Part shown: one piece after another, positions 1 through 8,299 of the stretch
Layout: each line of letters begins with the position of its first letter
How positions within the stretch are numbered: the first letter of the stretch is position 1
Source: Bacteroidota bacterium
Lineage (GTDB): Bacteria > Bacteroidota > Ignavibacteria > Ignavibacteriales > Ignavibacteriaceae
Direction: 5' to 3'
NCBI GenBank assembly: GCA_021793635.1
Contig: JAJYSI010000103.1
Span: 1 to 9,077, forward strand
Length of the DNA stretch: 9,077 nucleotides
Notes under the pieces: generated by a model
Told to the model about the DNA's origin: nothing
The model's input: the letters and a program-made list of their open reading frames with translations, nothing else
Database searches by the model: none
Program-made: the position numbers and the translations under genes

Positions 1-638
1 CTGCTGTTTTGATTTAAATAAATTCTAAGTTTTGCGGCGATATAATTTTGCAGCTTATAATCATATCTATTTAAATGATCTGGCGTAATGTTTAATATCA
101 TCGCGATCTTGGGCCTGAATCCGTCTATAAAATCTAGTTGGAAACTCGAAACTTCAAGTACTACAATATCATTTTCATTTACATCAAGAGCTATCTCAGA
201 GAAAGCTTCACCTATATTTCCAGCAACATAAGTTTTGAATCCGCATTCCTTAAAAATATGTCCGGTCAAGCTTGTTGTCGTAGTCTTTCCATTTGTACCG
301 GTAATGGCTACTATCTTACCTTTGCAAAAATTATAAGCTAATTCAATTTCACTAATAATTTTAATCTTTCTTTCAGTGGCTTTCTGAATGATAGCTGAAT
401 TTGTCGGTACTCCTGGGCTAATTACTATTAGATCACACTGAAATATTTTTTCTGTATGACTACCAACTTCATATTCAATCTCATTTTCTTTCAAAACCTT
501 GATTGAGTCAGCTAATTTATCTGCATTTCCGGAATCACTTACGAATGGAATTCCGCCAAGGCGTTTTATTAGCTTTGCAGCACCAACACCGCTTTTAACT
601 GCACCAATAATCGATATTTTTTTGTCTTTTATTTCCAT
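1..638 (-). CDS. murD: UDP-N-acetylmuramoyl-L-alanine--D-glutamate ligase MurD, N-terminal 212 residues (cut by window edge)
   Basis: MurD is the cytoplasmic ATP-dependent ligase that adds D-glutamate to UDP-MurNAc-L-Ala, the second step of peptide stem assembly. The reading frame runs open off the left edge, so only about half of the usual ~450 residues are present. Visible features are an N-terminal Rossmann-like start (IIGAVKSGVG, residues 10-19), the ISPGVP motif (73-78), the ATP-binding P-loop GTNGKTT (114-120), AGNIG (139-143), EVSSFQLD (162-169), NITPDHL (183-189) and AAKLRIY (201-207). By alignment with E. coli MurD, K203 in the last motif is the carbamylated lysine. AGNIG and SSFQL separate it from MurC, MurE and MurF. 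The ATG overlaps the mraY stop as TAATG, and no Shine-Dalgarno sequence is seen upstream, so translation probably depends on coupling to mraY. No stop or frameshift is seen in the visible part. Confidence 0.97.
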   Translation of the reverse strand, partial: MEIKDKKISIIGAVKSGVGAAKLIKRLGGIPFVSDSGNADKLADSIKVLKENEIEYEVGSHTEKIFQCDLIVISPGVPTNSAIIQKATERKIKIISEIELAYNFCKGKIVAITGTNGKTTTTSLTGHIFKECGFKTYVAGNIGEAFSEIALDVNENDIVVLEVSSFQLDFIDGFRPKIAMILNITPDHLNRYDYKLQNYIAAKLRIYLNQNS

Positions 639-1747
639 TATCTAATCTTAAACGAAGCTAAACTTACAATGGCTAAAATTATTGCAATTATGTAAAATCG
701 AATAACTATCTTTGGTTCAGGCCAACCCAGCATTTCAAAATGATGATGCATGGGAGCCATTTTAAAAACTCGTCTACCTTCGCCGTATTTTTTCTTTGTG
801 TACTTGAAGTATAATCTTTGAACGATTACTGAAATTGTTTCCATAAAAAATACGCCTCCCAATATCGGGATAAGCAACTCTTTCTTTATTAACACAGCTA
901 AAATTCCAAATGCGCCGCCTAATGCTAGTGAACCTGTATCGCCCATAAATACTTGCGCCGGGTAGGAATTGAACCATAGAAATCCCAAAGAGGCGCCTAT
1001 AAGCGCAGCTATATAAACTGTTAATTCACCCGAGCCTGGCAAATAAATAATGTTTAGATAATTTGAATAGATTGCGTTGCCTGAAACATAGCTCATGAAA
1101 ACCAGAGCTAACATTACAATAATTGTCACTCCAATGGCTAAACCATCTAACCCATCAGTTAAATTAACTGCGTTTGATGTTGCAGTTACTATAAATATTA
1201 CAACCGGGATATATAGAATTGAAAAATCAAAATTTACATTCTTTAGAAATGGAACTGTCGTAACCGAATGAACTCCAGCAAACTGCGGCGAGAAATAAAT
1301 AACGGAGCCTACAATTAATCCAATTAAAACCTGACCAAGAAGCTTATACCGCGCAATCAATCCATTGGGAAATTTTTTAATAACTTTTAAATAATCATCT
1401 AAAAATCCAACAGCGCTTAGCCAAATTGTTCCGGCTAAAATTAAAATTATGTAAATGCTTTTTATATCAGCCCAAAGTAGCACGGGCACAATTACCGAAA
1501 GAATAATTATTATCCCTCCCATGGTAGGAGTTCCGGCTTTTGACCAGTGAAATTTTGGACCATCAGCCTTTTTAGCTTCTCCAATTTGATGTTTCACAAG
1601 GAGCTTAATTATTTTCGGACCAAGATAAAGCGAAAGAAGAAGACCGGTTATTGCGGCTAATGCCATTCTAAAGGACAAGAATCGGAAGATCTTAAATCCT
1701 GGAGGACTAAAAACTTTATTTATATATTCAAATAGATAGTATAGCAT
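638..1747 (-). CDS. mraY: Phospho-N-acetylmuramoyl-pentapeptide-transferase MraY
   Basis: MraY is the integral inner-membrane enzyme that moves phospho-MurNAc-pentapeptide from UDP to undecaprenyl phosphate, giving lipid I. The 369-residue length is normal for the family. The protein is strongly hydrophobic, with about ten predicted membrane spans. Family motifs occur in order: GTPTMGG (72-78), the double aspartate in GFLDDYLK (117-118), NAVNLTDGLDGLA (192-204), FMGDTGS with the essential Asp270 (267-273) and the MraY-specific histidine motif PMHHHFE (332-338). The histidine motif separates it from WecA-type relatives. The ATG shares one base with the murF stop (TAATG), and an AAGG about 10 nt upstream could serve as ribosome binding site. 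It supplies the membrane step after MurD, MurE and MurF, which flank it. Confidence 0.98.
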   Translation of the reverse strand: MLYYLFEYINKVFSPPGFKIFRFLSFRMALAAITGLLLSLYLGPKIIKLLVKHQIGEAKKADGPKFHWSKAGTPTMGGIIIILSVIVPVLLWADIKSIYIILILAGTIWLSAVGFLDDYLKVIKKFPNGLIARYKLLGQVLIGLIVGSVIYFSPQFAGVHSVTTVPFLKNVNFDFSILYIPVVIFIVTATSNAVNLTDGLDGLAIGVTIIVMLALVFMSYVSGNAIYSNYLNIIYLPGSGELTVYIAALIGASLGFLWFNSYPAQVFMGDTGSLALGGAFGILAVLIKKELLIPILGGVFFMETISVIVQRLYFKYTKKKYGEGRRVFKMAPMHHHFEMLGWPEPKIVIRFYIIAIILAIVSLASFKIR

Positions 1748-3141
1748 TAATCATTCGCCTTAGCTTCAATTGTTTGAACAAATTCATCCATCTTCATTCC
1801 CCTTGAACCTTTGACAAGAATTATGCTGTCAGTAAAGTTCATAAGCAATAAAAACTCTTTAAGTGAATTTCTGTTTCTAAAATGTTTGGTTTTAATCTTT
1901 TGATTTTTTAACGACTCTGTTAAATTTTTCATAAAAGGACCAATCGTATAGACGTTTCCAATTTTATTTTCTTTAATTGACATAGCCAAATTTTTGTGAA
2001 GTTTAGCAGAAGATTCACCGAGCTCCAACATATCGCCGAGAATTGCTATTTTATTTTTATATAAACTCATTCTTGCCATTACAAAGAAGGCGGCTGCCAT
2101 TGACTCCGGATTTGCATTATAAGTATCATCAATCAAAATAAAATTTTTAAATCGCTTAACATTTAGTCTTTTTTCTACGGGTTTTAGGCTTTTAATACCG
2201 GCTAAAATTTGAAATTTATTTAGACCCAAATTAAAAGCTATGGCAAGTGACGCAAGAAAATTCTTAGCACTGTTTTCTCCATATAAGGGAATTTCAAAAT
2301 TCATTTTTTGACTCTGATATTCAATTGTTATAACTGGTCTTCCATCCTCAGTATAATCAGTTATTGTTCCCTTTACATCAGCATATAAGTTCAATAATGA
2401 ATATGAAATTTTTTTTGTGAATTTCCTTCCTATTTCTTTTAATAATTTATCATCGAGGTTGATAATCACCATACCGCCCTTAGCAGCGGTAATTTTGAAT
2501 AAAAACGATTTTTCTTTCAATACTCCTTTTCGATTCTTTAAGAATTCAAGATGCGAATCCCCGATGTTAGTGATTAAAGCAAAGTCCGGCTGTAAAATTT
2601 CAGCAGTATATTTTATCTCTCCGAAATGGTTTGTGCCTAGCTCAGCAACTAAGATGTCATGTTTCTGATTCGTGCTGAAAATCGTCATCGGTACTCCGAT
2701 GTGATTATTGTGATTTGCTATTGTTTTATTCACAATATACTTCTGACTTAACAACTCCGAAAGCATTTCTTTTGTCGATGTCTTTCCATTACTTCCTGTA
2801 ATACCAATTACTTTTGCTCTTATCTTGCTTCTCCAAACTTTAGCTAACCTTCCTAATGCCTCTGTTGTATCCCTTACTGTAATAAAGGGTGTCTTTAAAT
2901 TAGAAAATTCTTTGTAGTACTCTTCATCAATTATAATAACTGAAGAGCCATTTTTTATTGCTTGTTTAACAAATTTATGACCATCGAGTTTATCTCCCTT
3001 AATAGCCACGAAGAGAGAATTCTTCAGTACATTTCTTGAATCAATCGATACTGAAGTTACAGGATTAAGCTTCTCTGCATTATATATAATTGCAGTAGGC
3101 AATTCAAAAAAATCATTAAGAGTTAAGTTTAATTTCTTCAT
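1747..3141 (-). CDS. murF: UDP-N-acetylmuramoyl-tripeptide--D-alanyl-D-alanine ligase MurF
   Basis: MurF is the cytoplasmic ATP-dependent ligase that adds the D-Ala-D-Ala dipeptide and completes the UDP-MurNAc-pentapeptide. Its 464 residues match the family. Visible features are the N-terminal substrate domain with IDSRNV (33-38) and AIKGDKLDGHKF (46-57), the P-loop GSNGKTSTK (116-124), NNHIGVP (145-151), AELG (166-169), TNIGDSHLEF (191-200), the MurF signature DDTYNANPESM (338-348), GDMLELG (369-375) and KGSRGMKMD (444-452) near the C-terminus. NANPxSM and GDMLELG distinguish it from MurE. The start ATG lies in an ATGA overlap with the murE stop. A GGAG sits about 14 nt upstream, further than an ideal Shine-Dalgarno, so coupling is likely. 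The N-terminal domain is unusually like that of the neighbouring MurE. Confidence 0.97.
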   Translation of the reverse strand: MKKLNLTLNDFFELPTAIIYNAEKLNPVTSVSIDSRNVLKNSLFVAIKGDKLDGHKFVKQAIKNGSSVIIIDEEYYKEFSNLKTPFITVRDTTEALGRLAKVWRSKIRAKVIGITGSNGKTSTKEMLSELLSQKYIVNKTIANHNNHIGVPMTIFSTNQKHDILVAELGTNHFGEIKYTAEILQPDFALITNIGDSHLEFLKNRKGVLKEKSFLFKITAAKGGMVIINLDDKLLKEIGRKFTKKISYSLLNLYADVKGTITDYTEDGRPVITIEYQSQKMNFEIPLYGENSAKNFLASLAIAFNLGLNKFQILAGIKSLKPVEKRLNVKRFKNFILIDDTYNANPESMAAAFFVMARMSLYKNKIAILGDMLELGESSAKLHKNLAMSIKENKIGNVYTIGPFMKNLTESLKNQKIKTKHFRNRNSLKEFLLLMNFTDSIILVKGSRGMKMDEFVQTIEAKAND

Positions 3142-4607
3142 AATCTCAAATATTTCTCCGCAATTTCTTTATCGGAAAAATGATTCCTAACTCCTTTAAT
3201 CTCCTGATAAGTCTCATGCCCTTTCCCGGCAATTAATATAACTGCATTTTCTTCTGAATTTTGAATAGCTGTCTTTATCGCTTCTTCTCTGTTTTCAATT
3301 ACTGAATAATTGTGTCTTTCTATTCCCTCTTTAATTTCTTCGATAATCATACCTGGATCTTCAAATCGCGGATTATCAGAAGTTATAAATACTTTCTTAC
3401 TCAATTCCGATGCGATTTTGCCCATTATCGGTCTTTTCGTTTTGTCTCTATTCCCGCCGCATCCAAAAACTGTATAAACGGGAATATCTTCCTTAACAAT
3501 CTTTTTAATTGCAAAAAGCGCTTTCTCCAAACTGTCTGCCGTATGTGAATAATCTACTATAATCTTTTTATTTCCCCTGCCGATTACTTCAAATCTTCCG
3601 GGAACTTGTCTCATATCCTTAATTCCTTTTAATGCAACAACCGGGTCAATTCCTAGTAAGGTTGTAACTGCAAATGCAGCACATGCATTGTAAGCATTAA
3701 ATTCACCTACCAGCGATGTTGCTCCATCAAATTTCTCACCCTTATATTCAATCGAGAATGTCGTTCCCTCTAAGTTGAATTGAATATCTCTTAATTTATA
3801 ATCTGAATTGGATGCGGCTCCATAAGAATAAACTTTTGCTTTAGAATCTTTTACCAGGGCTAGACTATTCTTATCATCCGAATTATAAACCCCAATGGCT
3901 GACTGCGATAATGAATCGAATAGAATTTTCTTGGCATCAAAATAATTCTCAAATGTCTTGTGAAAATCAAGATGATCCGAAGTAATATTTGTAAAAACTG
4001 CCGCCGCAAAATTTAGCCCATATACTCTATCTAATACCAACGAATGAGAAGATACCTCCATGATTGCCTGTGAGCAGCCTTCACCATACATTTCAAGGAA
4101 TAAACTGTTCAAGTCGTTTGATTCAGGAGTAGTTAAAGTTGACTGAATCTCTTTCTCTCCTATATAATTCGAAATTGTTCCAACCAATCCTGTTTTATGC
4201 CCGGCAGTCTCTAATACGCTCTTTATGAAATATGAAGTGGTTGTTTTACCGTTTGTTCCTGTAATTCCTATGAGACTTATTTTTTTCGAAGGCTCTTTAT
4301 AAAATGAATTTGAGACTTCGGCTAATGCAATGCGGCTGTTAGAAACTAATATTTTAGCTATCTTTTCATGTGTAAATATATCGCCGGGTACACTTCTGTC
4401 ATCTTCCAATATTATTGCAATAGCACCTTTGTTTATTGCGTCAAGGATAAACTTATGTCCGTCAGTATTATATCCTTTTATTGCAGCAAATATGGAATTC
4501 TTCACCACTCTTCTTGAATCGTAATATATACCGGACACGTCTTTCCTCTGAACCTCGCCGGTAACCTGAATTACTTTTATGCTATCTAGTAGTTTTGTTA
4601 ATTCCAT
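3138..4607 (-). CDS. murE: UDP-N-acetylmuramoyl-L-alanyl-D-glutamate--2,6-diaminopimelate ligase MurE
   Basis: MurE is the cytoplasmic ligase that adds the third residue of the peptide stem. The 489-residue protein has the N-terminal domain with YDSRRV (29-34), the P-loop GTNGKTTT (117-124), TTPES (159-163), EVSSHSL (184-190), TNITSDHLDFH (206-216), the expected carbamylated lysine in DAKK (K226 by alignment with E. coli K224), GRFE (337-340), the substrate-specifying motif DNPR (411-414) and GKGHE (461-465). DNPR is the known mark of meso-diaminopimelate-adding enzymes, whereas L-lysine-adding MurE proteins differ there, so the cell wall is predicted to be of the DAP type. The ATG overlaps the ftsI stop by one base (TAATG). 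The only purine-rich candidate is GGGAG about 13 nt upstream, inside ftsI. Confidence 0.98.
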   Translation of the reverse strand: MELTKLLDSIKVIQVTGEVQRKDVSGIYYDSRRVVKNSIFAAIKGYNTDGHKFILDAINKGAIAIILEDDRSVPGDIFTHEKIAKILVSNSRIALAEVSNSFYKEPSKKISLIGITGTNGKTTTSYFIKSVLETAGHKTGLVGTISNYIGEKEIQSTLTTPESNDLNSLFLEMYGEGCSQAIMEVSSHSLVLDRVYGLNFAAAVFTNITSDHLDFHKTFENYFDAKKILFDSLSQSAIGVYNSDDKNSLALVKDSKAKVYSYGAASNSDYKLRDIQFNLEGTTFSIEYKGEKFDGATSLVGEFNAYNACAAFAVTTLLGIDPVVALKGIKDMRQVPGRFEVIGRGNKKIIVDYSHTADSLEKALFAIKKIVKEDIPVYTVFGCGGNRDKTKRPIMGKIASELSKKVFITSDNPRFEDPGMIIEEIKEGIERHNYSVIENREEAIKTAIQNSEENAVILIAGKGHETYQEIKGVRNHFSDKEIAEKYLRL

Positions 4608-6613
4608 TAGTATACTGATGCTCCCATTAAATCAGGTTCTTTACACACGACAACACACACAGCACCCTTATGAATATTTACACCCGGAGTAATACTTTGC
4701 GAAACAACTTTTCCTGAACCATTAATTTTGCATTTCAGCCCTAGTCTTGATATTACTGAAATTGCTTCTCTCAATGAATAGTTGGATAAATCAGGCATCA
4801 AACCTGATTTTATGTCAACATTATTACTTTGATTAAAAGTATTCGATAATTCTTTGTCCTGGCTTAGTACCGGCTTGTTATTTGTGTTTCCGGCATTTAC
4901 AATCTTAAAGTCCTGTCCCCCGGGTTGATTTGGCGATTGGTAATTTTCAAAATTACCTGGATTCATGCTTATTATTCTTTCAGCAACATTCTTAAAGATT
5001 GGTGCTGCTACTAAACCGCCATATCTTCCTACCGTTGGCGAGTTCACTAATATTAGACAAACTATTTTAGGACTCTCCGCAGGGAAAAAACCTACGAAGG
5101 ATGAGTTGTAAAATTCTTTAGAATAATGTCCGTCAATTAGTTTTTGGGAAGTGCCTGTTTTTCCACCAATAGTAATATTTTCAAGACTCGCTTCGGTTCC
5201 TGTACCTTCTTTTACTACATCAATTAGAAGCTGCCTGATTCTTGCAGATGTAGCCGCTGAAATTACTTTTCGTACCTGAATAGGATTGTCCTGTTCTACT
5301 ATTGTTCCGTCTCTCTTAATTTCCTTTTTTACAATCTGAGGCTGATACAATATCCCGCCGTTAACTAAAGCGCAATAAGCTGTTGCAATTTGAATAGGAG
5401 TTACTGAAAGACCGTATCCAAAAGATAAAAATGCTTTTGATACCGGAGTCCATACATTTGGCTTTCGTAGCATTCCATTTACTTCACCCGGTAAATCAAT
5501 TGAAGTATAATTGCCAAATCCGAAAGCACGGAGGTATTTATAAAATGTATCATCGTTAATTTTCTGAGTTAACTTTGACATTCCAATATTACTAGATTCC
5601 TCTATTACCTGACGAGCCGAAAGCCATCCGCTTTTATGTGCATCAGTAATAAACACATTTTCAAATTTATATTTTCCATTCTCTGCAAATACCATGTCAT
5701 TTTCATTTACAAGATTTTGGTTAAGTAAAGCCGCCATGGAAAAAGATTTAAATGTCGAACCTGGCTCATAGGTATCGGTTATTGCTCTGTCCCTTCTTGC
5801 GGTATCGCTGTATGCCCAATAATCATTTGGATCAAAACCTCCCGAATTTGCCAAAGCTAATATTTCACCCGTGTTCGGATCCATTATAATTCCAACCGCA
5901 GATTTACCTCCGTATTTCTTTACTCCGTCGTTTAACTCCTCTTCAAGAATTTGTTGGTAATTTTTATCAATAGTCAGAACTAGACTTACACCGGGAACTG
6001 CAGGCTTGGTTTCCTTTTCTTCAACTGTTATCATGTCTCCTATAGCATCGCGTAAAACCATCATGCTTCCGTCTTGTCCTGATAGAATATTGTCATAATA
6101 TTTCCCAACTCCATCAATTCCGTGATAATCATTTCCTACATAACCAAGTATATATGAAGCAAGGTCCTTATAATAATATACTCGCGTTGGATCCTCTTTA
6201 TGGAAAAGACCGGCTATCTTAAAATTCTTAAGTAGATTTGCCTCTTCACTCGGTGCCTTTTTCTCTATACAAATAGTTTTCCCGGATGCGCTCATTAATT
6301 TGTTATAATGACTGACGCTTTCACCAAACACTGATGCAAATTTCTTAGCAATTACTTTCTTGTTTTTATCGGATACCATTCGAAGATCTAAGTAAAACGA
6401 TACATCATTCCTATTATACGCAAGAAGAACATTGTTCCTATCATAGATTAAACCGCGATCAGCCCTAATTTTTTCTACTGTTGTCTGCTGACGTTTCGCG
6501 TAATATTTTAATTCGTCGCTGCGTATTATCTGTATATCAAACAGCCTTGCCACTAGAGCCGAGAATACAATAAAAACAAAAATTATGACCCAAATTGCTC
6601 TTGAGTTATTCAT
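4607..6613 (-). CDS. ftsI: Division transpeptidase (class B penicillin-binding protein, FtsI/PBP3/SpoVD type) with C-terminal PASTA domain
   Basis: This is a membrane-anchored septal peptidoglycan DD-transpeptidase of 668 residues. A single N-terminal membrane segment (about 7-24) is followed by the dimerisation/pedestal region with RGLIYDRN (53-60). The transpeptidase domain carries all three penicillin-binding motifs: STFK with the acylated Ser286 (286-289), SSN (340-342) and KTGT (485-488). After an Asn/Gln/Pro-rich linker (about 550-603), one PASTA domain closes the protein (about 604-657, starting GLMPDLSNYS). A PASTA tail is usual in Firmicutes PBPs and in the Bacteroidota/Chlorobiota group, and is absent from E. 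coli FtsI. The PASTA part has three cysteines (628, 653, 657). The start overlaps the end of ftsL by 8 nt, and a GGAG lies about 13 nt upstream. The catalytic domain appears intact, and the position in the operon supports the division role. Confidence 0.95.
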   Translation of the reverse strand: MNNSRAIWVIIFVFIVFSALVARLFDIQIIRSDELKYYAKRQQTTVEKIRADRGLIYDRNNVLLAYNRNDVSFYLDLRMVSDKNKKVIAKKFASVFGESVSHYNKLMSASGKTICIEKKAPSEEANLLKNFKIAGLFHKEDPTRVYYYKDLASYILGYVGNDYHGIDGVGKYYDNILSGQDGSMMVLRDAIGDMITVEEKETKPAVPGVSLVLTIDKNYQQILEEELNDGVKKYGGKSAVGIIMDPNTGEILALANSGGFDPNDYWAYSDTARRDRAITDTYEPGSTFKSFSMAALLNQNLVNENDMVFAENGKYKFENVFITDAHKSGWLSARQVIEESSNIGMSKLTQKINDDTFYKYLRAFGFGNYTSIDLPGEVNGMLRKPNVWTPVSKAFLSFGYGLSVTPIQIATAYCALVNGGILYQPQIVKKEIKRDGTIVEQDNPIQVRKVISAATSARIRQLLIDVVKEGTGTEASLENITIGGKTGTSQKLIDGHYSKEFYNSSFVGFFPAESPKIVCLILVNSPTVGRYGGLVAAPIFKNVAERIISMNPGNFENYQSPNQPGGQDFKIVNAGNTNNKPVLSQDKELSNTFNQSNNVDIKSGLMPDLSNYSLREAISVISRLGLKCKINGSGKVVSQSITPGVNIHKGAVCVVVCKEPDLMGASVY

Positions 6614-6935
6614 ATTTCTTTTGAATCTCCGAAGAAATTTGCTCTATCTTTGCTTTACTTACTGTCAATACCAACGCCGGCTCAGTTCTTTTTACCATAC
6701 CAAGCTCACTCTGCGCTATATTTACTATTCTTTCTTCTGAGGAAAGCGCTTGGTTTTCCGCTATCAGGTTCACTTTCAAGTTCTTTGTATCGGCTAGACT
6801 TTTTTCGGTCTCAACTTTTTCTCTTATTAATTTTTCGCATTCAAGTTTGAAACTAATGTATCCTAAAATTAAAAATGCGAACATCAAAAAAATTGAAAGA
6901 TAAAAAACAAGTAGAGGTTTAACACTTTTTTTCAT
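6606..6935 (-). CDS. ftsL: FtsL-like cell division protein
   Basis: This is a small bitopic membrane protein of 109 residues. It has a short basic cytoplasmic start (MKKSVK), one membrane span (about 7-27), then a charged, heptad-like coiled-coil stretch (about 30-65) and a C-terminal segment SSEERIVNIAQSELGMVKR (65-83). That last segment resembles the FtsL/DivIC pattern in which a short helix around a Glu-Leu-Gly-Met motif follows the coiled coil. FtsL-family proteins recruit and activate the FtsW-FtsI septal synthase with a FtsB/DivIC partner. Sequence conservation is low in this family, so the assignment rests on topology, size and location between rsmH and ftsI. The ATG forms an ATGA overlap with the rsmH stop, and the upstream Shine-Dalgarno is weak (AGAAAG). 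A FtsB/DivIC-like protein is the main alternative. Confidence 0.8.
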   Translation of the reverse strand: MKKSVKPLLVFYLSIFLMFAFLILGYISFKLECEKLIREKVETEKSLADTKNLKVNLIAENQALSSEERIVNIAQSELGMVKRTEPALVLTVSKAKIEQISSEIQKKYE

Positions 6936-7858
6936 ATTCTTTCTGCCGCTCTAAGTTTTGCACTTCTAGATCTTACATTTATCCTTGTCTCTTCTTCAGA
7001 CGGAGTAATAGGTTTCTTCGTCAAAATCTTAAGCCTAGGTACTTTTCCACATTGACAAACCGGAAAATCTTTAGGGCAAATACAATCAAGTGTTTCATAC
7101 TTAAAAATGTCCTTTACGATTCTATCCTCCAGCGAATGATATGACAGAATTACAATCCTTCCGCCTGGAGTTAAAAGATCAACCGATTTATTTAAGAACA
7201 CCCTCAACGTCTCAAGCTCATCGTTTACGTAAATCCTCAATGCTTGAAATATCTTCGAATAAGTTTTAACCCTGAATCTAAATGGAGTTACTGAGGAGAT
7301 AATTTCACTTAGATCCAAAGTCGTTATAATTTTCTTTTCTTTTCTTCTTTCGCAAATTTTCCTAGCTATTAATTTTGAGTTTCTCTCCTCCCCAAAATCA
7401 AAAAATATTTTTGTCAGATCTTCTTCAGCAAATGAGTTTACTACATCAGCAGCATTGACAACTATTTTCTTATCCATCCTCAAATCAAGCTTTGCTTCGG
7501 TTCTATATGTGAACCCTGAATCAACATTATCTAGTTGGAATGAAGAAACACCTAAGTCAGCAAAAATTCCTTCATATGTTTTTATTGATTCTATCTTCGC
7601 AATTATATCTACTTGTGAAAAATTAAAATTGTAAAGCTTAATTCTTTCTTCACTTCCAAATTTTTCTTTAGAATACTTAAAAGCATCTGAATCTATATCT
7701 GTTGCAACTAAAATTGATTCGGAATCTATTTTTTTTAGTATCTCTTGAGTATGACCACCGAAACCTAAAGTTGCATCAAAATAAAAACCTCGCTTACCCG
7801 TTACTAAGAAATCTAAACTCTCTTTTAAAAGTACTGGCGTATGATGATCATTCATCAT
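6932..7858 (-). CDS. rsmH: 16S rRNA (cytosine(1402)-N(4))-methyltransferase RsmH (MraW)
   Basis: RsmH uses S-adenosylmethionine to methylate N4 of cytosine 1402 in the decoding centre of 16S rRNA. The 308-residue length is typical. Family motifs are HTPVLLKE (6-13), the SAM-binding DATLGFGGHT (28-37), the acidic ATDID (52-56), DLGVSSFQLD (101-110), GFTYR (115-119), LDLRMD (124-129), the RsmH-type FQALRIYVNDEL (204-215) and SYHSLEDRIVK (239-249). A CxC...CxC cysteine set (259, 261, 268, 270) is also present, as in many RsmH proteins. Two ATG codons stand in tandem at the start. The first (7856-7858) overlaps the mraZ TGA, and the second is one codon in, so the exact start is uncertain by one residue. 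No convincing Shine-Dalgarno is seen, which implies coupling to mraZ translation. Confidence 0.97.
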   Translation of the reverse strand: MMNDHHTPVLLKESLDFLVTGKRGFYFDATLGFGGHTQEILKKIDSESILVATDIDSDAFKYSKEKFGSEERIKLYNFNFSQVDIIAKIESIKTYEGIFADLGVSSFQLDNVDSGFTYRTEAKLDLRMDKKIVVNAADVVNSFAEEDLTKIFFDFGEERNSKLIARKICERRKEKKIITTLDLSEIISSVTPFRFRVKTYSKIFQALRIYVNDELETLRVFLNKSVDLLTPGGRIVILSYHSLEDRIVKDIFKYETLDCICPKDFPVCQCGKVPRLKILTKKPITPSEEETRINVRSRSAKLRAAERI

Positions 7859-8292
7859 TTTGCCATTACTTGTGCTGCGATTTGTTCGTAAGTCTCGGGA
7901 GATTCTTCCAAGTATTCAGCATAAATCTTTGGATTCCAAAATTCGATTTTTTTGTGAACACCAAGTATCAAAACTTCTTTTTCTATTTTTGCATATTCTA
8001 AAAGATGCTGAGGAATCAATATTCTTGATTGCGAGTCAAGAGTATCTTCAGAAGCATTTTGTAATAGTATTCTTATAAATCTTGAGTCTTTAGGAAGGAA
8101 TGTGTTAAGATTATCTAGCCTTGCTTCAAATTTCTGCCATTCATCAAGTGGATAAATATCGATGCATTTTACTGTACCCTTAGTCATAACGATGGTATCG
8201 TTAGCTTCGGAGGAGATAAACTTCCTTAATTTGGAAGGAATGCTTACTCTTCCTTTTGAATCGAGTGAATATGTGAATTGACCTTTAAACAA
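7855..8292 (-). CDS. mraZ: Transcriptional regulator MraZ, TTG start
   Basis: MraZ is a DNA-binding protein with a tandem AbrB/SpoVT-like fold that typically heads the dcw operon and, in E. coli, represses its own promoter. This copy has 145 residues, a normal length. Its two half-domains each carry the family signature: DSKGRVSIP (11-19) and DSQSRILIP (86-94). The start codon is TTG (8290-8292). In-frame ATG is absent upstream, a TAG stop lies four codons before the TTG, and MFKGQFTYSLDSKGR is the canonical N-terminus, so this start is well supported. AGGA at 8300-8303 lies 7 nt ahead and is a good ribosome binding site. The stop TGA overlaps the first rsmH ATG. Direct TGG-type repeats immediately upstream are the expected MraZ binding sites. 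Confidence 0.97.
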   Translation of the reverse strand: MFKGQFTYSLDSKGRVSIPSKLRKFISSEANDTIVMTKGTVKCIDIYPLDEWQKFEARLDNLNTFLPKDSRFIRILLQNASEDTLDSQSRILIPQHLLEYAKIEKEVLILGVHKKIEFWNPKIYAEYLEESPETYEQIAAQVMAK

Positions 8293-8299
8293 GAAATTT

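Noticed and set aside
138..341. Plus-strand ORF of 67 codons, and similar plus-strand ORFs at 2417-2668, 3312-3548, 4330-4524, 6650-6850, 7702-8001 and 7860-8078
   Set aside because: Each lies antisense to a clearly real gene (murD, murF, murE, ftsL, rsmH or mraZ), has low-complexity composition and no recognisable domain. They are frame shadows.
774..977. Minus-strand ORF of 67 codons inside mraY in another frame
   Set aside because: It overlaps a fully conserved stretch of mraY including its catalytic motifs and has no features of its own.
4607..6613. Possibility that the PBP is a sporulation-specific SpoVD rather than the division FtsI
   Set aside because: The domain plan with PASTA is SpoVD-like, but the location between ftsL and murE in a Gram-negative-type dcw cluster, with no sporulation genes, favours the general division role.
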